A stretch of 64,000 nucleotides of DNA from CANLDA01 sp964021645. Lineage in GTDB: Bacteria; Pseudomonadota; Alphaproteobacteria; Rhodobacterales; Rhodobacteraceae. Shown piece by piece: positions 25,789 through 33,962 of this stretch. The translations under genes and the position numbers were made by a program. Position 1 is the first letter of the stretch. Every line of letters begins with the position of its first letter. The stretch covers positions 1 to 64,000 of the forward strand of contig CAXIAD010000004.1 in assembly GCA_964021645.1 (NCBI GenBank), written 5' to 3'. Below the pieces are notes generated by a model. That model made no database searches. It saw nothing but the letters and a program-made list of their open reading frames with translations, and was not told where the DNA came from.

Positions 25789-26438
25789 TCGCCCGTCGCG
25801 ACAAGCTGCCAGTTGGGATCATCTGACCCCATTTGACGCGCAAACGACCAGATATCTTTCTGACGTTTGATATGGCCATCGCTGCCCTCGACAATTTCAC
25901 CAGCACGATCCCGCACGACATAGGTGAATTCACCCACGAATTTCACGGTCAGCTCACCCTCACGAGAGGTGCTATCGAATGTGGCCTCGTGCAACGACAA
26001 TTCACGCACACCAACAAACTCCGCCTCGACGGTCAGGCCTTGCTCTTCGCGGGCACTCACAACCCCGGCAAAGGCGTCATAAACATCAGGGGCCAAGAAA
26101 GATTTGATGCCCGAAAGATCACCTTTTTCAAAGCCCATCAGGATCATTTCATAGGCACCGCGCGCGCCTTGAAGAAAGTCACTGACGCCAAAGGAGGGAT
26201 CGGCTGCTTTCATTGCAATCAACGCCTTGGCGCTGGTGCTGTGTTCATCAACGTGATCGGTGATGTCGCGATCTGGGCCACCCTCGATCACCTCAAGGTC
26301 GGGGCCTTTTCTGGCAGATGGCATGGCCTCACGCGGGCGCTCGTGGCCTTCGCGTGTGCCCAAGACATTCTTTAGGCGCAGAATCAAAAATACGGCAATG
26401 CCGGCAAGCACCAAAAGCTGTAGGATGGGCGAATTCAT
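25785..26438 (-). CDS. Tim44-like domain protein
   Basis: A 217-residue protein with an N-terminal membrane anchor (about 3-19, SPILQLLVLAGIAVFLIL), a charged linker (about 20-75), and a C-terminal Tim44-like domain (about 76-217). The domain includes FLQGARGAYEMILMGFEKGD and the fold's VRDRAGEIVEGSDGHIKRQK. This matches the alphaproteobacterial Tim44/TimA relatives of the mitochondrial import motor subunit; the bacterial role is not settled. The start at 26438 follows from the anchor being at the N-terminus. It is the first gene of a tim44-mltA-smr operon with 4-base overlaps, and is divergent from fxsA. Confidence 0.87.
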   Translation of the reverse strand: MNSPILQLLVLAGIAVFLILRLKNVLGTREGHERPREAMPSARKGPDLEVIEGGPDRDITDHVDEHSTSAKALIAMKAADPSFGVSDFLQGARGAYEMILMGFEKGDLSGIKSFLAPDVYDAFAGVVSAREEQGLTVEAEFVGVRELSLHEATFDSTSREGELTVKFVGEFTYVVRDRAGEIVEGSDGHIKRQKDIWSFARQMGSDDPNWQLVATGE

Positions 26439-26556
26439 ATGGACCTCGAGTTCGGAGAAATAAAGACGGGCATGGAAACAAGCGTGTACCGCACTTATGT
26501 ATGTTACAGGCGGGATCAAGTCTACCACTGCCCGCATCTATCAGGAGTTATTGCAT

Positions 26557-27048
26557 ATGTGGCTGTTTGTCGCCTTTTTGTCTGTCCCGTTGATCGAAAT
26601 TGCCCTGTTTATTCAGGTCGGGGGATTTATCGGGTTATGGCCAACATTGGCTATTGTGGTGTTGACCGCATTTCTGGGCACATGGTTGGTGCGCAACCAA
26701 GGTGCCTTGGCGATGGGTAATTTGCGCAAATCATTTGCTGAATTGAATGATCCGACGGAACCCTTGGCACATGGGGCAATGATTTTGGTGGCAGGGGCGC
26801 TGTTATTGACGCCCGGTTTTTTCACCGATGCCATGGGGTTTGCCCTGTTGATGCCGCCGGTTCGCGTGGCGCTGTTGAGGTATCTGAAATCAAAGGTCCG
26901 CGTGCAAAGTTTCAACATGGGCGGCGCACCTGAACAACACCGGGAGCCGCGCAATGGCGGGCATCCTGATGTGATTGATGGTGATTTCGTCGAAGTTGAC
27001 CCAGCAAAACGCCCAACGCATGGCTCTTCGGGCTGGACCAAGCATTGA
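26557..27048 (+). CDS. fxsA: FxsA family membrane protein
   Basis: A 163-residue integral membrane protein. Three to four helices occupy about 1-110: WLFVAFLSVPLIEIALFI, then GLWPTLAIVVLTAFLGTWLV, then AMILVAGALLLTPGFFTDAM; the GxxLLxPGFxTD element is the FxsA signature. A polar tail follows to the C-terminus. In E. coli FxsA overexpression relieves phage T7 exclusion by F plasmid; its normal role is unclear. ATG 26557 has AGGAG 8 bases upstream. It lies just upstream of secB on the same strand, a pairing common in this group. Confidence 0.9.
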   Translation: MWLFVAFLSVPLIEIALFIQVGGFIGLWPTLAIVVLTAFLGTWLVRNQGALAMGNLRKSFAELNDPTEPLAHGAMILVAGALLLTPGFFTDAMGFALLMPPVRVALLRYLKSKVRVQSFNMGGAPEQHREPRNGGHPDVIDGDFVEVDPAKRPTHGSSGWTKH

Positions 27049-27106
27049 GGCCGATGCGCGTTGCTGATAAGGCTGCGCGCAAAGATTTACCAATCGGAGA
27101 ATTTCA

Positions 27107-27598
27107 ATGGCCCAAGCCGACAACGGAGCAGCACCAGCCGCACCAGAAATCAAGATGAATGTTCTGGCGCAATTCGTGCGCGACATGTCCTTTGAGAACA
27201 TTTTGGCGCAAAAAGGCGCGCAAGGCGAAGTGCAGCCAAACGTACAGGTTCAGGTGAACCTAGATGCGAAAAAGCGCAGCGTTGAGCACCAGTATGAGGT
27301 GGTTATCAAGCTGGTCGTCAATTCCACGGTACAGGGCACAAACGACCCGATGTTCCTGTTGGAAATTGAATATGCTGGCGTTTTCCATGTCGAAGGTGTG
27401 CCAGAAGATCAAATGCACCCGTTCCTATTGATCGAATGCCCGCGGATGTTGTTCCCGTTCTTGCGCCGCATCGTTTCAGATGTAACGCGTGATGGCGGTT
27501 TCCCAGCGTTGAACCTGGAAAACATTGATTTCATGAAGCTTTATCGCCAAGAAGTCGCCCGCCGTCAGTCTGAGACAGCGCCAAAAGCCGACGCATAA
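27107..27598 (+). CDS. secB: Protein-export chaperone SecB
   Basis: The 163-residue tetrameric cytosolic chaperone that keeps precursors unfolded and passes them to SecA. Family features include VLAQFVRDMSFENI near the N-terminus, QVQVNLDAKKRSVEHQYEVV, the IEYAGVF strand, HPFLLIECPRMLFPFLRRIV and DGGFPALNLENIDF. The start has GGAG nine bases upstream. It follows fxsA by 58 bases and ends in a GC-rich terminator hairpin at 27609-27636. It is convergent with the dnaQ operon. Confidence 0.96.
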   Translation: MAQADNGAAPAAPEIKMNVLAQFVRDMSFENILAQKGAQGEVQPNVQVQVNLDAKKRSVEHQYEVVIKLVVNSTVQGTNDPMFLLEIEYAGVFHVEGVPEDQMHPFLLIECPRMLFPFLRRIVSDVTRDGGFPALNLENIDFMKLYRQEVARRQSETAPKADA

Positions 27599-27608
27599 AA
27601 CATAGGGC

Positions 27609-27641
27609 GCGCGCGTGCTGGGAATGGCATGCGCGCATTTT
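27609..27641 (+). terminator. Terminator of secB
   Basis: GCGCGCGTGC (27609-27618) pairs with GCATGCGCGC (27627-27636) with one G-T wobble, around an 8-base loop, followed by ATTTTAT. It lies 10 bases past the secB stop, before the end of the convergent dnaQ. Confidence 0.75.
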
Positions 27642-27647
27642 ATCCGG

Positions 27648-28379
27648 TTAGCCCAGTTTTTTCCAAAGCGCCTCTTCGCCCATCTTGTCGATATAGGCCT
27701 CGTGCGCCTGCTGTTCCTCGGATGTGATACGCGAAGGTAACGGGGCAGGTCGCGCCGTTGGGCGCCATTCATCGGATGTGTGGTCGGTTCCGCCAGATTG
27801 CCCGGCGGCAGACAATACCAGATCAGGTTGACGCCCGCCAATCAGCTCCAGATACACCTCAGCCAGAATTTCAGAGTCAAGAAGCGCGCCGTGCAGGGTA
27901 CGTGACCCGTTGTCGATGCCAAAACGACGGCATAGCGCATCAAGCGAGGCAGGGGAGCCAGGGAATTTTTTGCGTGCAATGGCAAGTGTATCCAGCGCGC
28001 GTTCCCATGGGAGGGGTTGCAGGCCCATCCATTTCAGCTCTGCATTGAGGAACTTCATATCAAAGGCGGCGTTATGGATGACCAGCGTGGCGTCGCCAAC
28101 AAAATCAACGAAAGCCTGACCAATCTGCGCGAAAACCGGTTTGTCACCAAGGGTGACGGCACCCGGTTCAGGGGTTTGCGGGGGTTCTAGCAGATCGGGG
28201 CCAATACCGTGCACGCCAAATGCCTCTTTTGGCATGGAGCGTTTTGGGTTGATATATTGGTGGTATGTTTTGCCCGTCGGCATGTGATTGAAAAGCTCAA
28301 GACACCCGATTTCGACAATCCGGTCACCAGACTGCGGATCAAACCCGGTGGTTTCAGTATCAAGAACGATTTCACGCAT
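27648..28379 (-). CDS. dnaQ: DNA polymerase III epsilon subunit (proofreading exonuclease)
   Basis: The 243-residue 3'-5' exonuclease that proofreads for the replicative polymerase. ExoI is VLDTETTGFDP with Asp7 and Glu9; ExoII is VIHNAAFDMKFL; ExoIII epsilon is LHGALLDSEILAEVYLEL. The C-terminal part (about 185-243) is a linker plus the segment that binds the alpha subunit. It is the last gene of maf-aroE-coaE-dnaQ, whose genes overlap by 4-8 bases. That operon runs away from the putative replication origin at 30.4-30.8 kb. Confidence 0.95.
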   Translation of the reverse strand: MREIVLDTETTGFDPQSGDRIVEIGCLELFNHMPTGKTYHQYINPKRSMPKEAFGVHGIGPDLLEPPQTPEPGAVTLGDKPVFAQIGQAFVDFVGDATLVIHNAAFDMKFLNAELKWMGLQPLPWERALDTLAIARKKFPGSPASLDALCRRFGIDNGSRTLHGALLDSEILAEVYLELIGGRQPDLVLSAAGQSGGTDHTSDEWRPTARPAPLPSRITSEEQQAHEAYIDKMGEEALWKKLG

Positions 28380-28965
28380 GGTTCAGATCCCTTCTGATGT
28401 GCGCCACGATCTGCGCCACCTGAGCGCGCGCATGGGCTGGCGTGTCGGTGATAACAACATAATCGGATTGCGCGAGCTTGTCTGCATTTGGCATCTGCTT
28501 GGCACGGATTTGTTCAAATTGTTCCAGTGTCATGCTGCCCCGCTCTAACACCCGAGATTCCTGTATTTCAGGCGGAATAGAGACACATACAACTGCATCC
28601 ATAGTAATATTTCCACCTGTTTCAAATAACAGAGGGATATCGAAAACTGTGATATCAGCCGTGGTGGATTTTAGAAAATCCGCGCGGTCCGCCGCAACGA
28701 GGGGATGCACAATCTCTTCAATTTGTTTAAGAAGATCCGGGTTCGTAGAGATCAATTCACGCAGTCGATCGCGCGAAATCGCCCCGTCAATTATTGATGT
28801 CGGCGCGATAGCCGACATGGGGCCAATCGCAGCACCGCCAACGGAATACAGGCGATGAACTGCGGCATCTGCATCCCAAACAGCGCAGCCTAAATCGGAA
28901 AATATCTGGGCCGTGCTGGATTTCCCCATCCCGATAGAGCCGGTCAGACCAAGCCGGAATGTCAT
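28372..28965 (-). CDS. coaE: Dephospho-CoA kinase
   Basis: The 197-residue last enzyme of coenzyme A synthesis, phosphorylating the 3'-hydroxyl of dephospho-CoA. P-loop GSIGMGKSS (9-17), then DADAAVHRLYS, HPLVAADRADFLKS and the DIPLLFETGG lid region, all typical of CoaE. It overlaps dnaQ by 8 bases and aroE by 4 bases, so translation is probably coupled along the operon. Confidence 0.95.
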   Translation of the reverse strand: MTFRLGLTGSIGMGKSSTAQIFSDLGCAVWDADAAVHRLYSVGGAAIGPMSAIAPTSIIDGAISRDRLRELISTNPDLLKQIEEIVHPLVAADRADFLKSTTADITVFDIPLLFETGGNITMDAVVCVSIPPEIQESRVLERGSMTLEQFEQIRAKQMPNADKLAQSDYVVITDTPAHARAQVAQIVAHIRRDLNHA

Positions 28966-29795
28966 GACAAAACAGCGGCGCGGGTTTCGTCTGATACCTC
29001 AGGGCGGGTGCCAAACCAGCGTTCAAACGCGGGAACCGCTTGGTGCAGCAACATGCCCAAGCCATCGACAGTTGTGCAACCCATATCATCAGCCACCTGT
29101 AATAGATGTGTTTTCAATGGGTTATATACCAGATCGGTCACAACGGCCTGTTTGTTCAGACCATCAAGTGGAATGCGCAATTCTGCGCTGCCCACCATGC
29201 CCAAAGAGGTGGTGTTGACCACGGTCGCACCTTCTTCGAGGATATTTCCGGCCTTTACCCAATCAACAACTGTAAGGCGGGTGCCGAAATCCTCTCGTAG
29301 CCTTTCGGCGCGTTGACGTGTGCGGTTGGTGATCAAGATTTCTGGCACACCCACATCCAAAAGCGAGGCAATGACGGCACGAGCAGCACCGCCGGCGCCC
29401 AAAACAATTGCCGGACCCGATTGTGGTGCCCAATTAGGCGCATTTTGGCGCAGGTTTTCGATAAACCCGTAACCATCAGTATTATCTGCATGGATTTTGC
29501 CATCTTTGCGAAAGATTAACGTGTTCGCCGCGCCAATAAGCGTCGCACGGTCTGTCACTATATCGGCGATTTCCAAAACCCGCTCTTTATGAGGGATCGT
29601 GATGTTGACCCCCACAAAGCCGATTTTTGGCAGCATGCGAATGGTATCTGCGAGGTTATCGGCGGACACATCCATCGGGATATAGTGGCCTGAAATGCCG
29701 TATTTTTTCAACCAATACCCATGCAATTGCGGCGATTTTGAATGCGCAATGGGTGAGCCAATTACCCCGGCCAATGGGATTTTCTTTTCAGTCAT
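28962..29795 (-). CDS. aroE: Shikimate dehydrogenase (NADP)
   Basis: The 277-residue enzyme that reduces 3-dehydroshikimate to shikimate in aromatic amino acid synthesis. The substrate site GSPIAHSKSPQLHG (13-26) and catalytic Lys70 in VNITIPHKE are present. The NADP-binding loop is VLGAGGAARAVI (about 131-142), followed by ITNRTRQRAERL with the arginines expected to hold the 2'-phosphate. GLGMLLHQA near the C-terminus closes the shikimate pocket. Four-base overlaps connect it to coaE and maf. Confidence 0.95.
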   Translation of the reverse strand: MTEKKIPLAGVIGSPIAHSKSPQLHGYWLKKYGISGHYIPMDVSADNLADTIRMLPKIGFVGVNITIPHKERVLEIADIVTDRATLIGAANTLIFRKDGKIHADNTDGYGFIENLRQNAPNWAPQSGPAIVLGAGGAARAVIASLLDVGVPEILITNRTRQRAERLREDFGTRLTVVDWVKAGNILEEGATVVNTTSLGMVGSAELRIPLDGLNKQAVVTDLVYNPLKTHLLQVADDMGCTTVDGLGMLLHQAVPAFERWFGTRPEVSDETRAAVLS

Positions 29796-30391
29796 GTGTC
29801 CAGAACCCCTCGGATCGACAAATAGGATAGTAGCTCAAGCAATGGCATACCGAGAACAGTAAAGTAATCGCCATCAATGCGAGAAAATAGTCGCGCGCCT
29901 TCTTCCTCGAGCTTATAGGCGCCAACAGAATGCTGAATGCTGTCCCAATTTCGGGCGACGTAATCCTGAAGATAGGTATCTGACACGTCGCGCATCATTA
30001 AGCGAACGGTCCCGACGTGGCGCCAAATGGGTTGGCCATCTAAATAGATTACGATGGCAGACAGCAACATATGACGCTGATTTCGCAGACGACAAAGCTG
30101 TACAAATGCATCCTCGGGGCTGGTTGGTTTTGAAAACACCTCACCCGCGAAATCCAGAATCTGGTCGCAGCCCAGAACCAAGGCACCCGGATTTTTGTCG
30201 CTAACCTTGCGTGCCTTTGCCTCTGCGAGGGCGTCGGCGATATCTCTTGGGCTCGCTTCCTCAGCCTGAAGAGCAAGACGCAACATCTCTTCGTCGATAC
30301 GCGCTATCATCACCTCGTGTGGGACAGCGGCGTTGGTCAACATTTGCGAGCGGATTTCTGACCCTGAGGCCAGAATAATTTTTTGGGGCAT
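29792..30391 (-). CDS. Maf/YceF family nucleotide pyrophosphatase
   Basis: A 199-residue house-cleaning pyrophosphatase that hydrolyses modified or non-canonical nucleoside triphosphates. The N-terminal motif is LASGSEIRSQML (7-18), the catalytic segment is LVLGCDQILDF, and the end carries SVGAYKLEEEGARLFSRI and GDYFTVLGMPLLELL. This last layout is nearer YceF (m7GTP-type substrate) than canonical dTTP/UTP-type Maf, but substrate cannot be fixed. It is the first gene of the leftward operon; its start codon lies at the edge of the putative oriC, next to a DnaA-box-like sequence. Confidence 0.9.
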   Translation of the reverse strand: MPQKIILASGSEIRSQMLTNAAVPHEVMIARIDEEMLRLALQAEEASPRDIADALAEAKARKVSDKNPGALVLGCDQILDFAGEVFSKPTSPEDAFVQLCRLRNQRHMLLSAIVIYLDGQPIWRHVGTVRLMMRDVSDTYLQDYVARNWDSIQHSVGAYKLEEEGARLFSRIDGDYFTVLGMPLLELLSYLSIRGVLDT

Positions 30392-30802
30392 GTGGGTAAC
30401 TTTGTGGATGAGGTTAACTAAAGCTTAGGGATTATTACTCTGAGATTAACATCCAGAATGCAAGCTATGGAAAACTCTCTGTCCCCACGGAGTTGTTTTT
30501 ACTTTTTTCCACCGTGGATGGGGATAAGTCTGTGATTGTGGGTGGCCTAGGTTGCCAGATTACTGCCCCCAGATTTATCCACAGATGTTTGGTAAATGTA
30601 TTTGCTATAAGGTTATGAATATAAATGGTAATTCGAAAATTTATCCAGAAGTTTTCTAACTCGCGACAATTGTTATCCCAGCTGTGGAAAATCCCGATAT
30701 AAGTATTTAATCCAGAGAAATCGGCCTACCTACATAATCATCATCCTTTTCTTACTTTCTTTATTATTTTAATAGGTAGGTACCAAATGAAAGAGCCTGA
30801 GA
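30391..30802. other. oriC: Putative chromosomal replication origin (oriC)
   Basis: A gene-free, AT-rich segment between divergent operons. One perfect DnaA box TTATCCACA lies at 30575-30583 and TTTTCCACA (reverse) at 30683-30691. One-mismatch boxes lie at 30391-30399, 30403-30411, 30505-30513, 30519-30527 and 30641-30649. An almost pure A/T and pyrimidine stretch (about 30731-30777) could be the unwinding element. TTAA-N7-TTAG at 30414-30428 resembles a CtrA site. Neighbouring genes (maf-aroE-coaE-dnaQ leftward; hemJ, rho, mnmE, mnmG, rsmG, parAB rightward) and two parS sites within 6 kb support the assignment. It was not tested by GC skew. Confidence 0.75.
30575..30583 (+). promoter_or_regulatory. 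Consensus DnaA box
   Basis: TTATCCACA, identical to the strong DnaA box, in the middle of the gene-free candidate oriC. Confidence 0.75.
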
Positions 30803-31252
30803 ATGACTGACTTTCTTGCCGAGATTTACCTATGGGTGAAAGCTTTTCATATTTTGGCAGTAATTTCTTGGATGGCAGGTTTGCTGTATTTGCCTCGTCT
30901 GTTTGTGAACCATGTAGAGCGCGCCTCAAACGGTGATATTCTGGATGAAGCGTTCAAGGTCATGGAATATAAACTTTTGCGTCTTATCATGGGCCCAGCG
31001 AGCGTCGCCACGTGGATTGCGGGGCTTTTATTGGTGTGGACACCCGGAATTGTCGATTGGACTGCTGTGTGGCCTTATACCAAGGCTGTGAGCGTGATTG
31101 GCATGACTGTCTTTCACCATTGGCTGATGATCCGTCGAAAAGCGTTTGATCGCGGTGAAAATACCCTGACCGGACGGCAATATCGATTGATGAACGAAGT
31201 GCCGACGCTGTTGATGGTTATTATCGTTGTTTCGGTAGTTGTGAAGTTCTGA
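30803..31252 (+). CDS. hemJ: Protoporphyrinogen IX oxidase HemJ
   Basis: A 149-residue membrane protein that oxidises protoporphyrinogen IX to protoporphyrin IX in heme and chlorophyll synthesis in many alphaproteobacteria. Four hydrophobic helices are visible. The N-terminal signature KAFHILAVISWMAGLLYLPR contains His16, a heme-ligand candidate in this family, and later segments include FKVMEYKLLRLIMGPAS and FHHWLMIRRKAF. It is the first rightward gene after the putative oriC, 125 bases upstream of rho. Confidence 0.93.
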   Translation: MTDFLAEIYLWVKAFHILAVISWMAGLLYLPRLFVNHVERASNGDILDEAFKVMEYKLLRLIMGPASVATWIAGLLLVWTPGIVDWTAVWPYTKAVSVIGMTVFHHWLMIRRKAFDRGENTLTGRQYRLMNEVPTLLMVIIVVSVVVKF

Positions 31253-31258
31253 GTCTGT

Positions 31259-31287
31259 TTGACTTAGGGCGTTGAACACCTTAGAAA
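31259..31287 (+). promoter_or_regulatory. Candidate promoter of rho
   Basis: TTGACT (31259-31264) and TAGAAA (31282-31287), spacing 17 bases, in the 124-base gap between hemJ and rho. The -35 is near consensus and the -10 matches four of six positions. Confidence 0.35.
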
Positions 31288-31329
31288 CTGGCCTCAACAG
31301 GTCCGTCCGGGCCGCGTGTCTTCCATATG

Positions 31330-31360
31330 ACCCATTTTTAGAAAACAGCCCGAAATGGGT
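31330..31360 (+). promoter_or_regulatory. Hairpin in the rho leader
   Basis: ACCCATTT (31330-31337) and AAATGGGT (31353-31360) form perfect 8-bp arms, ending 16 bases before the rho start codon. The position would let it affect translation or Rho-dependent autoregulation. This is an inference from position only. Confidence 0.4.
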
Positions 31361-31376
31361 TGGATAGGATTTTCTT

Positions 31377-32648
31377 ATGTCCGAAGAAAAATTGACTCTT
31401 GCTGAGTTGAAAGCACAAAGCCCTAAAGTTTTGTTATCTATGGCTGAAGAGCTGGAAATCGAAAACGCATCAACAATGCGTAAAGGCGAGATGATGTTCC
31501 AAATTCTGCGTGAACGCGCAGATGAAGGTTGGGAAGTATCCGGCGATGGTGTGCTAGAAGTTTTGCAGGATGGATTCGGATTCTTGCGCTCACCAGAAGC
31601 GAACTATTTGTCAGGCCCTGATGACATCTATGTTTCGCCGGAAATGATCCGTCAGTTTTCATTGCGTACGGGTGACACTGTTGATGGTGTGATTAAAGCA
31701 CCTGAAGACACAGAGCGTTACTTTGCGTTGACCAGCGTTGCACAGATCAACTTTGAAGCCCCCGAAAAAGCTAAGCACAAGATTGCCTTTGATAACCTTA
31801 CGCCGTTGTATCCCGATGAGCGTCTTAAAATGGAAATCGAAGACCCAACGATCAAAGATCGCTCTGCCCGGATTATTGATCTTGTTGCTCCAATCGGTAA
31901 GGGGCAGCGTGGTCTGATTGTTGCGCCGCCGCGGACTGGTAAAACGGTTTTGCTGCAAAACATCGCAAACAGCATCGAAACGAATCACCCGGAGTGTTAT
32001 CTGATCGTGCTGCTGATTGATGAACGTCCTGAAGAAGTGACGGACATGCAGCGCTCGGTTAAGGGTGAGGTGATTTCATCTACCTTTGATGAGCCATCGA
32101 CACGCCACGTTGCAGTGTCTGAGATGGTTATCGAAAAGGCCAAACGCCTGGTCGAGCATAAGCGAGATGTTGTTATCCTTCTCGATTCGATCACAAGACT
32201 TGGTAGAGCGTTCAACACGGTTGTTCCATCATCGGGTAAAGTTTTGACCGGTGGTGTTGATGCGAACGCGCTGCAACGGCCCAAACGGTTCTTTGGTGCT
32301 GCTCGAAATATCGAAGAAGGTGGATCCCTAACCATCATCTCAACAGCGTTGATTGATACAGGATCACGTATGGATGAAGTCATCTTTGAAGAATTTAAAG
32401 GCACTGGTAACAGCGAAATCGTGCTGGATCGCAAAGTCGCGGACAAACGGGTCTTCCCTGCGATCGACATTCTCAAATCTGGTACGCGTAAGGAAGAACT
32501 GTTGGTTGATAAAATCGACCTACAAAAGACGTTTGTACTGCGCCGGATTTTGAACCCGATGGGTACGACCGATGCTGTGGAATTCCTTATTTCCAAGCTG
32601 AAACAAACCAAAAGCAATACAGAATTCTTTGATTCTATGAATACGTAA
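31377..32648 (+). CDS. rho: Transcription termination factor Rho
   Basis: The 423-residue hexameric RNA helicase that terminates transcription. The N-terminal part (about 1-50) is the Rho-N helical domain. The RNA-binding cold-shock-like fold follows with LQDGFGFLRSPEANYL, and Walker A is in GLIVAPPRTGKTVLLQNIAN (about 180-199). The ATPase core continues with LLIDERPEEVTDM, VVILLDSITRLGRAFNTV, the Q-loop and the R-loop SLTIISTALIDTGSRMDEVI. It lies 11 bases upstream of mnmE, so these two are probably co-transcribed. Confidence 0.97.
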   Translation: MSEEKLTLAELKAQSPKVLLSMAEELEIENASTMRKGEMMFQILRERADEGWEVSGDGVLEVLQDGFGFLRSPEANYLSGPDDIYVSPEMIRQFSLRTGDTVDGVIKAPEDTERYFALTSVAQINFEAPEKAKHKIAFDNLTPLYPDERLKMEIEDPTIKDRSARIIDLVAPIGKGQRGLIVAPPRTGKTVLLQNIANSIETNHPECYLIVLLIDERPEEVTDMQRSVKGEVISSTFDEPSTRHVAVSEMVIEKAKRLVEHKRDVVILLDSITRLGRAFNTVVPSSGKVLTGGVDANALQRPKRFFGAARNIEEGGSLTIISTALIDTGSRMDEVIFEEFKGTGNSEIVLDRKVADKRVFPAIDILKSGTRKEELLVDKIDLQKTFVLRRILNPMGTTDAVEFLISKLKQTKSNTEFFDSMNT

Positions 32649-32659
32649 CCCCTCGGCAG

Positions 32660-33958
32660 ATGGGATATGTAACAGATACAATTTTTGCTTTGGCAACGGC
32701 CCCTGGTAAAGCAGGGGTCGCGGTTATCCGTATTTCTGGCTCAATGGCTGGACGGGCTGGTGTTGCTCTGTTCGGGAAACTTCCTAAACCTAGATTTGCA
32801 GCGTTGCGGGAACTGAAGGATAGTTCGGGAAAAACACTGGATCAGGCTTTGGTCCTATATTTTCCTGAACGGTCTAGCTTTACCGGTGAAGAAGTGTTGG
32901 AATTGCAGCTGCATGGAAGTGTGGCCGTGGTTAATGCGGTTATGCGCGTGCTGTCTGATATGGACGGATTGCGTGTAGCTGAGGCGGGAGAGTTTACGCG
33001 GCGTGCATTGGAAAATGGGTGCCTTGACCTAGCGCAGGTTGAAGGCCTGGCAGATTTGATTGACGCTGAAACTGAAGCGCAACGGCTGCAAGCCTTGCGA
33101 GTTTTTTCGGGCGATCTTGGGAAAATATCTGAAAGCTGGCGAGCGGATTTGATCCGTGCAGCCGCGTTGATTGAGGCAACGATTGATTTCGCCGATGAAG
33201 ATGTCCCGGTTGATGTATCCCCAGAAGTTGCTGATTTGCTAGATGGCGTTATTGGGAAATTGGGTACTGAAATCAAAGGTATAGACACCTCCGAGAGAAT
33301 TCGAATGGGGTTTGAAATAGCTATTCTTGGTGCTCCAAACGTTGGAAAATCCACCCTTTTGAATACGCTTGCCGGCCGTGATGCCGCGATCACTTCTGAA
33401 TTCGCGGGTACGACTAGAGATGTGATTGAGGTCAGGATGGATCTTGGGGGCTTGCCGGTTACATTATTAGATACGGCTGGCCTACGTGATACTGATGATT
33501 TCGTTGAGGGTATTGGAATTGAGAGAGCCAAAACACGGGCGGAAGCGGCTGATCTGCGGGTGTATTTGATCGAGGCTGGGACAGAACCAGAGTTAGAACT
33601 GCGTGATGATGATATTCTTTTGTTGGCCAAGGCCGATAAAATGGAAGATGCATCGAATGCGGTTTCTGGAAAAACGGGACTTGGGGTCGCCACGCTTATT
33701 GAGAGAATCACGAATGTTTTGGCAAATAGGGCTGCTGGGTCGGGTATTGCTACTCGCGAGCGGCACCGAGTTGCGATGGTTCAAGCGCAATCTGCGATGT
33801 GTAGCGCGCGAAGCCTCGTCAATCTGGGCCCAGATCATTATGATATAGCAGCGGAAGATCTGCGTGTTTCGATACGCGCTTTGGATTCGATTGTGGGTCG
33901 AGTAGACGTTGAGAATTTGCTAGATGAGATTTTCTCTAGTTTTTGCATCGGAAAGTGA
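32660..33958 (+). CDS. mnmE: tRNA modification GTPase MnmE (TrmE)
   Basis: The 432-residue GTPase that with MnmG installs the cmnm5 group on U34 of tRNAs. The N-terminal formyl-THF-binding domain starts DTIFALATAPGKAGVAVIR and includes GEEVLELQLHGS and AGEFTRRALENGCLDLAQVE. The G domain starts near 222, with G1 GAPNVGKST, G2 FAGTTRDVIE and G3 LLDTAGLRDT. The protein ends with the functional C-terminal CIGK motif (Cys in FCIGK). The stop codon TGA is embedded in the ribosome site for mnmG (GAGGAG at 33957-33962). Confidence 0.96.
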   Translation: MGYVTDTIFALATAPGKAGVAVIRISGSMAGRAGVALFGKLPKPRFAALRELKDSSGKTLDQALVLYFPERSSFTGEEVLELQLHGSVAVVNAVMRVLSDMDGLRVAEAGEFTRRALENGCLDLAQVEGLADLIDAETEAQRLQALRVFSGDLGKISESWRADLIRAAALIEATIDFADEDVPVDVSPEVADLLDGVIGKLGTEIKGIDTSERIRMGFEIAILGAPNVGKSTLLNTLAGRDAAITSEFAGTTRDVIEVRMDLGGLPVTLLDTAGLRDTDDFVEGIGIERAKTRAEAADLRVYLIEAGTEPELELRDDDILLLAKADKMEDASNAVSGKTGLGVATLIERITNVLANRAAGSGIATRERHRVAMVQAQSAMCSARSLVNLGPDHYDIAAEDLRVSIRALDSIVGRVDVENLLDEIFSSFCIGK

Positions 33959-33962
33959 GGAG

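Noticed and set aside
30741..30929. 62-codon leftward frame overlapping oriC and hemJ
   Set aside because: No ribosome site, overlaps hemJ start and the AT-rich origin element.
31997..32617. 206-codon frame opposite rho
   Set aside because: Shadow of the rho coding pattern; no motif.
32842..33711. 289-codon open frame on the strand opposite mnmE
   Set aside because: It is serine- and proline-rich with no family similarity, and lies entirely inside well-conserved mnmE; a typical antisense shadow.
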